DNA from: JAUHWL01 sp964416385
GTDB lineage: Bacteria; Bacteroidota; Bacteroidia; Flavobacteriales; Schleiferiaceae
NCBI GenBank assembly: GCA_964416385.1
Contig: CAYQDW010000007.1
Span: 1-64,000 of the forward strand
DNA length: 64,000 nt
Direction: 5' to 3'
Each line of letters opens with the position of its first letter. Positions within the stretch are counted from its first letter, which is position 1. Below are positions 16,998-24,599 of this stretch, one piece after another. The translations under genes were made by a program, and so were the position numbers. The notes beneath the pieces are model-generated. The model was not told the origin of the DNA and made no database searches. It was given only the letters and a program-made list of their open reading frames with translations.

Positions 16998-18014
16998 ATG
17001 CCGAGAAAAGCTACCAAAAAGAAAAAGTCTAAAGGCATAAACCTAATGCCCTTTATTCTAGTCTTTGGTGGTTTAGCTACAATTTTGTCAATCTATATCG
17101 CGATAAAAGCGGCCCAAAGCGAAGAAAGGCTATTTTCATTAGCTATGCTTGCGTTGTTCGCAGGCCTGCTCTTTGAGAGTTTTATCATTTCTTCAAATTG
17201 GAAAGTTATCATCGCCACCTTCATAGGCGCCTATATTTTTAGCTTGTTTGCTTTTTTACCGGGTAGAAATGAAGTTTCGTACATATTTGAAAAACATCTA
17301 ACCATTTGGCCATATTTCTTAATTGGCGCATACGCCTTTATAACTACCATACTTCACGAGGAAAAAATAATCCCCAAGCTAACTGAAGGGATATCGCTAT
17401 TACTTTCTATTTCATTCATTTACTGGGTCTTAGATTATGGCACCAGCCTATTTGAAAACCGTTTCATAGCTACATTGGTGGGTATTGGTTTTATGCTCTC
17501 GCTCTACGCCATATTTCATGGGTTGAGTTATATCCCCTTAACAAGGACTAGTCGGCTGGTATTAAGTATCTGGAGCACGCTAATCACTTTTGCTTTTGCC
17601 ATTGATCATGCTTTTCGTGTGTTAAAAAATCCGGAAATAGAGAAAACACCTTTTTTCTCTGAAGGCATTTATATTAGCATTCAGTACTTTTTATTGGGGG
17701 TTTCTGCTGTATATATCATTCAAAATTATCTCATGCTCGCAATTTTTATCCCCAGTAAAAATGGGCAGTATTTCAAGGATCTAAAAGACGGTTTAAACCA
17801 ACATATTAAGCGCTTTTCACAAGCACAAATAAAAATCTCTCATGCACTACTCTGTATCGGCTATGCGCTTATCATTTATGGCACAAATCACCACTTTAAG
17901 CTGCTACCACGGCACACCATGATTTGGTTTGTTGTTATAAGTTTTCCGTTGATTTTTAATGGTTTGTCTAGCGTTATACAGAGGTTATTTAGACCTAAGC
18001 AAAGTGGCCTGTAA
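16998..18014 (+). CDS. polytopic membrane protein of unknown function
   Basis: This 338-residue protein begins with a very basic tail (MPRKATKKKKSKG) and then has about nine or ten hydrophobic segments from residue 18 to 330. The loops are short. No transporter or enzyme motif is recognisable. The conserved-looking polar points are GTSLFENRF and LTRTSRLVL in loops and a late KDLKDGLNQHIKRFSQAQ amphipathic segment. It stands between the clpC terminator and an independent promoter at 18181, so it may be a single-gene unit. Confidence 0.7.
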   Translation: MPRKATKKKKSKGINLMPFILVFGGLATILSIYIAIKAAQSEERLFSLAMLALFAGLLFESFIISSNWKVIIATFIGAYIFSLFAFLPGRNEVSYIFEKHLTIWPYFLIGAYAFITTILHEEKIIPKLTEGISLLLSISFIYWVLDYGTSLFENRFIATLVGIGFMLSLYAIFHGLSYIPLTRTSRLVLSIWSTLITFAFAIDHAFRVLKNPEIEKTPFFSEGIYISIQYFLLGVSAVYIIQNYLMLAIFIPSKNGQYFKDLKDGLNQHIKRFSQAQIKISHALLCIGYALIIYGTNHHFKLLPRHTMIWFVVISFPLIFNGLSSVIQRLFRPKQSGL

Positions 18015-18180
18015 AAACTAAATGGGATTAGCGCCCAGCAGGGCTCTGGTTTTACAGTACAACTCAAATAGAGCTTGCTTTTATTTGTAGGTTTATCGTA
18101 TTATGATTTTGTGGGATAAGACGAGAATTGAAGAAGTTGATTTTGCGATACGGTTTATGTTCCTTTCAGGTATTTACTGA

Positions 18181-18188
18181 TACATTTG
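18181..18188 (+). promoter_or_regulatory. -7 box for the 18208 gene
   Basis: TACATTTG matches TAnnTTTG exactly and is followed by CACCC, a common context in this phylum. Its first base is 27 nt before the ATG, predicting a short leader of about 14 bases. The -33 region is weak. Confidence 0.6.
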
Positions 18189-18207
18189 CACCCTCAAAAT
18201 TTGAAAT

Positions 18208-18753
18208 ATGATTAGCAAAGCTATACGCCTCGGATTAACGGCCATTTTAATAGGTTGGGGCATTTATCAATTTGTACTTGGCAATATCGGCAATGGTATA
18301 TTCTTAATCTTGCTATCGGGTATTCCTCTTCTCTCGTATTTCAGAAATGAACGTATTCTATTGGCCTTATGGCACATGCGCAGCAACAAATTGGATAAAG
18401 CCGAAAAGTCTCTTCTCGGCATTCGCAATCCAGAACAATCTTTAATAAAGAGCCAGCTAGCCTATTATTACCTCCTTACCGGCATGATTGAGAGCCAGCG
18501 CGGTGTGGGTAAAGCTGAAACCATCCTCAAAAAAGCCCTAAATACGGGCTTACGCCTTAAGCAAGATCAGGCGCTCGCTAAGTTGAGCCTTGCAGGCATC
18601 GCCATCAGTAAAGGCCGCAAAAAAGAGGCTACTGTTTTGTTGGCGGATGTAAAGCGCCTAGATGAAAAAGGGGTTCTTGACGAACAGGTAAAGTTTATCA
18701 AGCAACAAATGAAAAAGGTTGGCGGCCCGCAGCAAATGCGCAGAAAGTTCTAA
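18208..18753 (+). CDS. membrane-anchored TPR-like protein
   Basis: The 181-residue protein has two N-terminal hydrophobic segments (about 6-24 and 29-46) and then a cytoplasmic helical region with TPR-like repeats: NKLDKAEKSLLGIRNP, then GVGKAETILKKALNTGLRL, then GRKKEATVLLADVKRLDEKG. The tail is basic (QQMRRKF). It looks like a conserved Bacteroidota hypothetical protein; I know no function. It is convergent with the M14 peptidase gene, whose stop is 50 bases away. Confidence 0.7.
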   Translation: MISKAIRLGLTAILIGWGIYQFVLGNIGNGIFLILLSGIPLLSYFRNERILLALWHMRSNKLDKAEKSLLGIRNPEQSLIKSQLAYYYLLTGMIESQRGVGKAETILKKALNTGLRLKQDQALAKLSLAGIAISKGRKKEATVLLADVKRLDEKGVLDEQVKFIKQQMKKVGGPQQMRRKF

Positions 18754-18802
18754 ACCATAGTGCGCTGACCACTAGTCTTTACTTTTTTAGTCTCATTTGT
18801 GC

Positions 18803-20491
18803 CTAGTACGCCCAGAAAATAGGGATACGCATGTGTTCCTCTTCGTAGTACGGTGTTTGACGATAAATCCAATAGAGCTGCGCAAAATGGTTGGCTGCAA
18901 ATTCGGCCTCTTCTGCCCTCTTCTTTTCAAATGCCGCTTTTATCTCAGGGTGTTCGTCCAAAAATGCAATGGCTTTTTCTTCAAAAATGTAGCTGCTAAA
19001 CCATTCTTTTTGTTGCAGATAGGTATCAAAAAAATTCCAACGGAAAAAGCTCCCCGGTGTTGTAGGCTCAAAGACTTCTAAGGTATATGGGTTTACATCA
19101 ATACGGTAATCTCCGGGATAAAATGTTTCGTTAATCCATGCCTCGCGAAGCACGAAGTCTTGATGCACAAAATGGCCTTCAAAAGGTTGCTTAGCGTAGT
19201 TGATAGATTCTACATAGTATGCTTTTACAGGCTGCTGCAGGGTAAGCGTATCCTCTAAAATTGAAATCGGCACTTTATTGGCCTTTAAGCGCGCCACTAC
19301 TTTAGCTTGGCCCGCATGCATATAAAAAGCAGAAGGAATTTGAATACGATTAACAGGCTTGTAGTGTGAATAAAAGGTAGTTTTATAGAAAATAGGTTTT
19401 GCTCTATCATAACGGTACGATGGCTGGCCTGTTAAAGTGCTGGTGTAAAACTCTGCTTGATAGCCTTCGAAATCTATGGTATCTACAACAGTAGAGTCTA
19501 TTTCCCACTGGCTTACATAAGCGTTGATTGCAGTTGGCTTAAATGTTTTGTAACGTTTACGAACCTGTAAAATCTCAGAAGACATGGCTTGTGTTACATT
19601 AAGGGTCTGTTGTAACGTAATCATTGTTGCCTCTACCCTTTCTTGATACGTTTTAAACATGTGCGCCTCGGCCGTAAAATTGAGCGTGTTAAATAAACCT
19701 GCATACCCACCAGAATAAATTGAAGTCACCTCAAAAGCTGCAAATCCGCTTTCTGGTGTAGTACCCCAGACATTCACATAATATTGCGTAGGCACTTCTT
19801 TATTGGTTTCATCTTTTACCTTTTTGAACCATTTTCGGCCTACTTCTTCTAAGGCCAGTGGCCATTTTTCCCAATTATATGGGATCAACGTCATGGTATA
19901 TTGGTAATCGGCTCCATTGGTGCTGTGCGTATCTATAAAAACATCAGGTTCTAATTTTTGAAAAATCTCCGTAAATGATAATGCATTCTTAGAGTCGCAT
20001 TTTATAAAATCACGGTTCAAATCATAATTATTGGCATTACCTCTAAACCCCTGCTCTATGGGCCCATTTTGGTTTGCGCGCGTACAGCAAGAACGATTCA
20101 TACTGCCACCTAAATTATAAATGGGGATGATGTAAATACTAACCTCTGACAAGTCATTTGACGAATTAATAAGCGTTTCAACCCAATGTAATGAAGCGTC
20201 TATACCGCAACTCTCACCAGCATGAATGCCATTTAAAATGAATACAACTGGATTTTTTCGGTTTTCCAACGGTACAGCAGGACTACCCACTTGAATGATC
20301 GGCACTTTTTTACCAGCATCTGTTTCTAGAGAATCTGTTGCATAACGCACCCATTTAGACTGGGTCATTAAAACTTCATAGGCCTTTATTAATTCGGTAA
20401 ATGTGTATGACGAATTGTTGAGATATTTTTTTTCCAACACCTGTGCCTGTGAAAGCGTGCTCAGCAAGCATAAAAAAAGTAGTTTTTTCAT
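18803..20491 (-). CDS. M14 family zinc carboxypeptidase, exported
   Basis: The start is at ATG 20491, giving the signal peptide MKKLLFLCLLSTLSQAQ; an in-frame ATG six codons upstream would put extra residues before it. The M14 zinc motif HAGE (His and Glu ligands) is at about residue 90, DLNRDF at about 150, the third ligand His in DTHSTNG at about 177, and a catalytic-Glu candidate in TAEAHMFKTY near 275. The enzyme removes C-terminal residues from peptides in the periplasm or outside the cell. The C-terminal half (about 330-562) is a beta-rich accessory region with no T9SS sorting signature. Confidence 0.88.
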   Translation of the reverse strand: MKKLLFLCLLSTLSQAQVLEKKYLNNSSYTFTELIKAYEVLMTQSKWVRYATDSLETDAGKKVPIIQVGSPAVPLENRKNPVVFILNGIHAGESCGIDASLHWVETLINSSNDLSEVSIYIIPIYNLGGSMNRSCCTRANQNGPIEQGFRGNANNYDLNRDFIKCDSKNALSFTEIFQKLEPDVFIDTHSTNGADYQYTMTLIPYNWEKWPLALEEVGRKWFKKVKDETNKEVPTQYYVNVWGTTPESGFAAFEVTSIYSGGYAGLFNTLNFTAEAHMFKTYQERVEATMITLQQTLNVTQAMSSEILQVRKRYKTFKPTAINAYVSQWEIDSTVVDTIDFEGYQAEFYTSTLTGQPSYRYDRAKPIFYKTTFYSHYKPVNRIQIPSAFYMHAGQAKVVARLKANKVPISILEDTLTLQQPVKAYYVESINYAKQPFEGHFVHQDFVLREAWINETFYPGDYRIDVNPYTLEVFEPTTPGSFFRWNFFDTYLQQKEWFSSYIFEEKAIAFLDEHPEIKAAFEKKRAEEAEFAANHFAQLYWIYRQTPYYEEEHMRIPIFWAY

Positions 20492-20548
20492 AGATATTAA
20501 AACATTCATTGCCCTTATAAGGTTAGCACAACGTTAATAAATACTATA

Positions 20549-20998
20549 ATGTATCAACTAAAACGTACCCAATTTATAAAGACAGATATAGAACAAGCGT
20601 GGGACTTCTTTTCTTCGCCTAAGAATTTACAAGTGATTACGCCACCATATTTGGGTTTTGAAATTAAAAGCGAATTGCCTGAAAAAATGTATCCAGGCTT
20701 GTTTATTAGCTATAAAGTATCGCCACTATTTGGTATAAAGCTTAACTGGACTACAGAAATAACGCATGTACAAGAACCCTATTTTTTTGTGGATGAGCAA
20801 CGCATAGGGCCCTATCGCATTTGGCACCACGAGCACCATTTTGTACAAAAAGATGGCGGCATAGAGATGACTGATATTGTTAGTTATCAATTGCCATTTG
20901 GTTGGTTAGGTAAATTATTTCACCCGATAATTGTAGCCCCAAAACTGAATGAGATCTTCTCATTTAGATTTAAAAAAGTAGAAGAGATATTTAAATGA
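20549..20998 (+). CDS. SRPBCC family protein (START-like fold)
   Basis: The 149-residue protein matches the SRPBCC/polyketide-cyclase-like fold: an N-terminal strand (YQLKRTQFIK), the helix IEQAWDFFSSPKNLQVITPPYL, a long beta-meander, and a C-terminal helix (KLNEIFSFRFKKVEEIF). Members close to this (COG4276) are annotated as ligand-binding proteins or sugar epimerase relatives, but the ligand is unknown. It opens a six-gene plus-strand operon, and its stop overlaps the next ATG by four bases. Confidence 0.82.
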   Translation: MYQLKRTQFIKTDIEQAWDFFSSPKNLQVITPPYLGFEIKSELPEKMYPGLFISYKVSPLFGIKLNWTTEITHVQEPYFFVDEQRIGPYRIWHHEHHFVQKDGGIEMTDIVSYQLPFGWLGKLFHPIIVAPKLNEIFSFRFKKVEEIFK

Positions 20999-21594
20999 GC
21001 CATATACTCTTTGGCATAGATTACGGTAGTAAACTTAGTGGCAATACGGTGATTGCCGTACTTAATGACAATAAGATCTATTTTTTAGACGTAGACAAAG
21101 GCGCAGACGCTGATGAATTTATCTTTCAGGCAGCACAACACTTTAAACCTGAAATTATCTTTTTAGACGCACCACTCTCCTTGCCAGGAAGATATACGGG
21201 TAAAGGGCCTGTTGTTGACTATCATTTTAGGCAAGCTGATAGAGAGCTCAATGCCATGAGCCCAATGTTTTTGGGTGGATTAACAGCGCGTGCAATACAA
21301 CTTAAAGATAGGTTAGAAAGTAGCATTTCTACGAAAGTTTACGAAACTTACCCGAAGGCCATTGCACATAATTATCAGCTAAAAGACTACGGCAATAAAA
21401 AGCGTAAATCAAATTTAATAGCCTGCCGAACCAATATCATTGCCAAGCTTAACCCACGCTTGCTTATTGATTGCCAGGAGATAAAAACGTGGCATCATCT
21501 TGACGCCTTACTAGCGTTATACGGAGCCATGCGCTTTGTTATGGGGCAAGGCTTAACATATGGTCACGAGGAAGAAGGTTTAATTCATGTATAA
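20995..21594 (+). CDS. DUF429 family protein, predicted RNase H-like nuclease
   Basis: This 199-residue protein has the DUF429 (COG2410) pattern: an N-terminal GIDYG with acidic residue, FLDAPLSLP (second acidic site), FRQADRELNAMSPMFL, and a C-terminal HHLDALLALYGAMR. The conserved Asp residues in an RNase H-like fold suggest nuclease activity, which has not been tested in this family to my knowledge. It overlaps the SRPBCC gene through ATGA, indicating translational coupling. Confidence 0.82.
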   Translation: MSHILFGIDYGSKLSGNTVIAVLNDNKIYFLDVDKGADADEFIFQAAQHFKPEIIFLDAPLSLPGRYTGKGPVVDYHFRQADRELNAMSPMFLGGLTARAIQLKDRLESSISTKVYETYPKAIAHNYQLKDYGNKKRKSNLIACRTNIIAKLNPRLLIDCQEIKTWHHLDALLALYGAMRFVMGQGLTYGHEEEGLIHV

Positions 21595-21632
21595 TTTCCG
21601 CAGCCACAACCTCAAATTAGAAAGATTAACTC

Positions 21633-22082
21633 ATGCCGAATAAAAATAAACCCATTTCACACAATCCAATAGACAAAGACAAAATCGCTGAAAATCCAAG
21701 CACGCTTGCTTATCCGCATCATGTGGGTAGTAGTGCTTTTGAGCTGGTTGATACAAAACGCAACAAAAGCCTGGATTTATCTGCCATGCAAGATCAAACA
21801 GATATGCAGCTGCAGCAGATCAAAACGCAAATGGAATTATTGGCAAAGCAGGCTAGAGAGATACAACAACGCAAAGAGCTTTCAGAACTTATTTATCGTT
21901 CTAAAATGAGTTTTAAGCCAGAGATTAATCATGTTTATTATTTATATCAAAATAAAGATGGTATTCCCGTTTTAAGTCTTGTTGGTCCGCAAGAATGGGG
22001 AAAGAGCAAAGCCTATCCTGTATTTTTACATGCTGTAAGACTATTGGCAGACCACACTTGGAAAATTGAATCGCATGAATAA
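21633..22082 (+). CDS. DUF2452 domain protein
   Basis: The 149-residue protein matches PF10504 (DUF2452). It has ENPSTLAYPHHVGSSAFELVD, a central coiled coil (about 50-85, MQLQQIKTQMELLAKQAREI), and then YRSKMSFKPEINHVYYLY and LVGPQEWG. The function is unknown; the family also occurs in eukaryotes. The gene follows DUF429 by 38 bases, and its last codons overlap the META lipoprotein start. Confidence 0.85.
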   Translation: MPNKNKPISHNPIDKDKIAENPSTLAYPHHVGSSAFELVDTKRNKSLDLSAMQDQTDMQLQQIKTQMELLAKQAREIQQRKELSELIYRSKMSFKPEINHVYYLYQNKDGIPVLSLVGPQEWGKSKAYPVFLHAVRLLADHTWKIESHE

Positions 22083-22554
22083 ATACATTATCATTTTACT
22101 CTGCATGGTGCTTACGGCTTGTGGTATGCAACAAAATATGGGCGAAGTAGCGACAAATGAAGCCAGCTACGCGCAGGTAAATCAAGTTATAAGTGCTGAG
22201 CAGTACAGCCTAGGTTTAATACAGCTAGAGATGGATGGCAATGTCTATCAAAATAAAGCGCATCGCATAGAGTTACAATTAAACATTGCAGAGCAAACGT
22301 ATGCCGGTATGGCGGCATGTAATCGCTTTTTTGGCACACTACAGTTAATCGGTGAAGATGCTATAAGATTTAATTATGGCGGCAGCACAGAAATGTTGTG
22401 CGATGCGGCTGCGATGCAGTGGCAGGCGCGCATCTTTAATGCGCTTCACGGACACACTTTTTATATCAATCAAAATGCAGATAATGTCGTGCTTAAACAA
22501 GTAGACGGCAACATTATTCTCGCTTTCAATACACTAGAACAAATTCAGGAATAA
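22075..22554 (+). CDS. META domain lipoprotein (HslJ-like)
   Basis: The start is placed at ATG 22075 (overlapping the DUF2452 stop by 8 bases) rather than at an in-frame TTG at 22066. A lipoprotein signal follows (MNKYIIILLCMVLTAC, lipobox LTAC). The mature part has the META-domain core AGMAACNRFFGTLQL with the conserved Cys-Asn, and STEMLCDAAAMQWQARIFNAL. In other bacteria META/HslJ proteins are linked to stress or antibiotic tolerance at the envelope. The gene is 159 codons long and sits within the operon. Confidence 0.82.
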   Translation: MNKYIIILLCMVLTACGMQQNMGEVATNEASYAQVNQVISAEQYSLGLIQLEMDGNVYQNKAHRIELQLNIAEQTYAGMAACNRFFGTLQLIGEDAIRFNYGGSTEMLCDAAAMQWQARIFNALHGHTFYINQNADNVVLKQVDGNIILAFNTLEQIQE

Positions 22555-22557
22555 TAG

Positions 22558-23100
22558 ATGAATTTTTGTAGCCATTGTGGTTCTGATGCATTAGCGTATA
22601 AAATTCCGCCAGGAGATCAGCTGCCGCGTTATATCTGTACGCAATGCGACCGTGTACATTATCAAAACCCAAAGATGGTTACCGGTGCTATACCTGTTTT
22701 AGGCGATAAAATTTTGCTTGCCAGGCGCGGAATAGAGCCTAGAAAAGGTTTTTGGAATTTACCATGTGGTTTTTTAGAACTCAATGAAACCTTAGAGGAA
22801 GGCGCTGTACGCGAGGTTAAAGAAGAAACTGGCGTTGACATATCATTGTCCTACCTGCATACTGTATATAATTTGCCACATGCTAATCAGGTGTATATCA
22901 TTTTTCTGGCGCAAGTATTAAATCAAAATTTTACTGTAAACACAGAAAGTACAGAAATTAAACTTTTTGATTTTCAAGACATTCCTTGGGATGAAATAGC
23001 ATTTTCATCTAACACATTTGCCATAAAGGGCTATTTGTCTGATCTAGAGAATGGCTTTAATGGTGTGCATTTGGGTACATTTAGAAAATCTCTGTTATGA
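22558..23100 (+). CDS. NUDIX hydrolase with N-terminal zinc ribbon
   Basis: The enzyme hydrolyses nucleoside diphosphates linked to another moiety. Residues 1-35 form a zinc ribbon (CSHC and CTQC). The NUDIX box is intact: G FLELN E TLEEGAV REVKEETG V (Gx5Ex7REUxEExGU), at about residues 69-91. The length of 180 fits the group with a Nudix_N_2 ribbon, often annotated as ADP-ribose or FAD/NADH pyrophosphatase-like. The exact substrate cannot be told. It starts three bases after the META gene and its stop overlaps the esterase start. Confidence 0.88.
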   Translation: MNFCSHCGSDALAYKIPPGDQLPRYICTQCDRVHYQNPKMVTGAIPVLGDKILLARRGIEPRKGFWNLPCGFLELNETLEEGAVREVKEETGVDISLSYLHTVYNLPHANQVYIIFLAQVLNQNFTVNTESTEIKLFDFQDIPWDEIAFSSNTFAIKGYLSDLENGFNGVHLGTFRKSLL

Positions 23101-23759
23101 GTCAATTCTCTTATAAAGTAGTATATCCAAAACGTATTGCGGGTAATGCAGCCCCCATGCTGGTGATGTTACACGGCTACGGCAGTGATGAAAATGATCT
23201 ATTATCTTTTGCAGAGGCACTTAATGAGCGCTTTTTGATTGTGAGTTTACGCGCACCAATACCTATACAATGGGGTGGTTATGCCTGGTACGATATTAAC
23301 TTTATGGCTTCTGATGGTGCGCGTTTTGGAGACGCAAATCAAGCCTTAGCGGCAGTGCATGATGTTGCAGAATTCATTAAGCAATTGGTGGTAAAGTATA
23401 ACACAGACCCCAATAATACGGTGCTCATGGGGTTCAGTCAGGGCGCAATTACCAGCTACGCGGTGAGCCTGCACTACCCTAATTTGATACGCTCTGTTGT
23501 GGCTATGAGCGGATATATTTTCAGCGATATAATGCCAAAAGAGCATTTACAAAACGAAACCAAGCATCTAGAATATTTTGTTAGCCACGGCACACAAGAC
23601 GAGGTCATTCCAATAGCGTGGGCCAGACAGGCCGATGCTTGGCTTACTGCGCACGGACTAAAACATGACTACACAGAATATACCATGGGGCATGGTATAA
23701 ACCCAAATTGTTTTACTGACATGCTCAAATGGCTAGAAGCACGCTACCCTGTGCTTTGA
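23097..23759 (+). CDS. phospholipase/carboxylesterase family alpha/beta hydrolase
   Basis: A serine hydrolase of the PF02230 type, 220 residues. It has the oxyanion stretch LVMLHGYGSDENDLL, the nucleophile elbow GFSQGAI (Ser about 112), the catalytic Asp in HGTQDEVIP (about 168) and His in MGHGI (about 200). It is cytoplasmic, with no signal. Relatives cleave short acyl esters and lysophospholipids. It closes the six-gene operon and its 3' end overlaps the convergent pnuC gene by 16 bases. Confidence 0.88.
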   Translation: MSQFSYKVVYPKRIAGNAAPMLVMLHGYGSDENDLLSFAEALNERFLIVSLRAPIPIQWGGYAWYDINFMASDGARFGDANQALAAVHDVAEFIKQLVVKYNTDPNNTVLMGFSQGAITSYAVSLHYPNLIRSVVAMSGYIFSDIMPKEHLQNETKHLEYFVSHGTQDEVIPIAWARQADAWLTAHGLKHDYTEYTMGHGINPNCFTDMLKWLEARYPVL

Positions 23760-24304
23760 GTTTTATAGCTTTTTTGCCACTGCAAATAGCCAACTACCGA
23801 AAGTACGGTGTAAAGAACCATAAGACCCGCGTAAACGTACAAGGTGCGCGAGAAATACAACCATACAGAAAAGCCGTTAAGCACAATCCAGTAAAGCCAA
23901 GTGCTCAAAACTTTCTTCGCTTCTAAATATGTAGCTAAAAAGCCAAAAACAGTGCTCAATGCATCTGCATAGGGTTTTTGCGCGTCTGTTTGCGTTGCGA
24001 AAAAAGCACCCAATCCTATGCTGCATGCCATGCTCAATAAAATGAATTGTAGGTGCTTGGTAAGGCTAACTTCGTTTATAGGTAAGTCAATTGCAGATTT
24101 ACGCCAGTTATATAAGCCGTAAAATCCCATCACCACATAAAAAAGATACAGAATAGCTTCTGCGTATAATTTGGCGGATATAAAAAGGAAGATGCTTAAT
24201 AATGAGCCAACAATACCAAACCACCACGCCATTCTCTTTTGCTTGATGAGCAGCCCGATAAACACCAAGTTACATCCTACCGCCAACCACTCTAAAATTA
24301 CCAT
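23744..24304 (-). CDS. pnuC: PnuC family nicotinamide riboside-type transporter
   Basis: The protein is a 186-residue integral membrane transporter with seven hydrophobic segments, matching the PnuC family, which takes up nicotinamide riboside (or thiamine in PnuT-type relatives). Family signs are the N-terminal EWLAVGCNLVFIGLLIKQKRMAWWFGIVGSLLS and YYxxNW-like features around LYNWRKS. The substrate cannot be assigned from these alone. A NUDIX enzyme lies on the opposite strand nearby, which is consistent with pyridine nucleotide metabolism but could be chance. The gene converges on the esterase gene. Confidence 0.85.
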   Translation of the reverse strand: MVILEWLAVGCNLVFIGLLIKQKRMAWWFGIVGSLLSIFLFISAKLYAEAILYLFYVVMGFYGLYNWRKSAIDLPINEVSLTKHLQFILLSMACSIGLGAFFATQTDAQKPYADALSTVFGFLATYLEAKKVLSTWLYWIVLNGFSVWLYFSRTLYVYAGLMVLYTVLSVVGYLQWQKSYKTQSTG

Positions 24305-24352
24305 TGTGAGACTGTTAATCGCTTAAAGATTATTGCATAAGCGCTTAGAATT

Positions 24353-24360
24353 CAAACATA
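24353..24360 (-). promoter_or_regulatory. possible -7 box for pnuC
   Basis: On the minus strand the octamer is TATGTTTG (TAnnTTTG), 56 nt before the pnuC ATG. No good -33 box is seen. Confidence 0.4.
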
Positions 24361-24453
24361 AGATGAAAAGCACGCAGTTGGAAAGATCATGAAAAAAATC
24401 TAAAATACTTGTAGAAAACGGTATGGTGATGATTTTAGAGAGAGATGTCTGGA

Positions 24454-24487
24454 GAATCGGGGTAAGCAATAAAGCAAACCCCGATTC
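24454..24487 (+). other. strong hairpin in a putative leader
   Basis: A perfect 10-bp stem, GAATCGGGGT with ACCCCGATTC, encloses a 14-nt loop. It has no T-tract after it, so it is not a simple plus-strand terminator. It is followed by an A/C-rich stretch (AACCAAACAAACTAATCAACC) directly before the ATG of a 26-codon reading frame, which looks like a messenger leader. Confidence 0.6.
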
Positions 24488-24509
24488 AACCAAACAAACT
24501 AATCAACCT

Positions 24510-24590
24510 ATGAAAAAACTACCTATTTTTAAAACTAAGAGCCGCAACAAATGTTGCGGCCCTATGCTAAAAAATATGTTAAAATTATGA
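24510..24590 (+). CDS. candidate 26-residue peptide gene (uncertain)
   Basis: ATG 24510 opens a 26-codon frame ending in TGA at 24588-24590. The peptide is very basic with a Cys-Cys pair (MKKLPIFKTK, then SRNKCCGPML, then KNMLKL). It follows a structured, A/C-rich leader typical of translated genes in this phylum, and its own codons 11-17 encode a second hairpin (24541-24560). It could be a real small protein, a leader peptide or a deletion remnant of a longer gene that began with MKKLPIF. The sequence alone cannot decide. Confidence 0.3.
   Translation: MKKLPIFKTKSRNKCCGPMLKNMLKL
24541..24560 (-). terminator. probable terminator of sucC
   Basis: A perfect 8-bp stem GCCGCAAC / GTTGCGGC encloses a 4-nt loop. 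On the minus strand it is followed by TCTTAGTTTT, a poor but present T-run, 40 bases after the sucC stop. It overlaps the candidate small reading frame on the other strand. Confidence 0.55.
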
Positions 24591-24599
24591 GGTACTTGG

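Noticed and set aside
18758..18774. TAGTG/CACTA hairpin as a terminator between the 18208 gene and the M14 gene
   Set aside because: Only 5 bp of stem and a delayed T-run; too weak to call.
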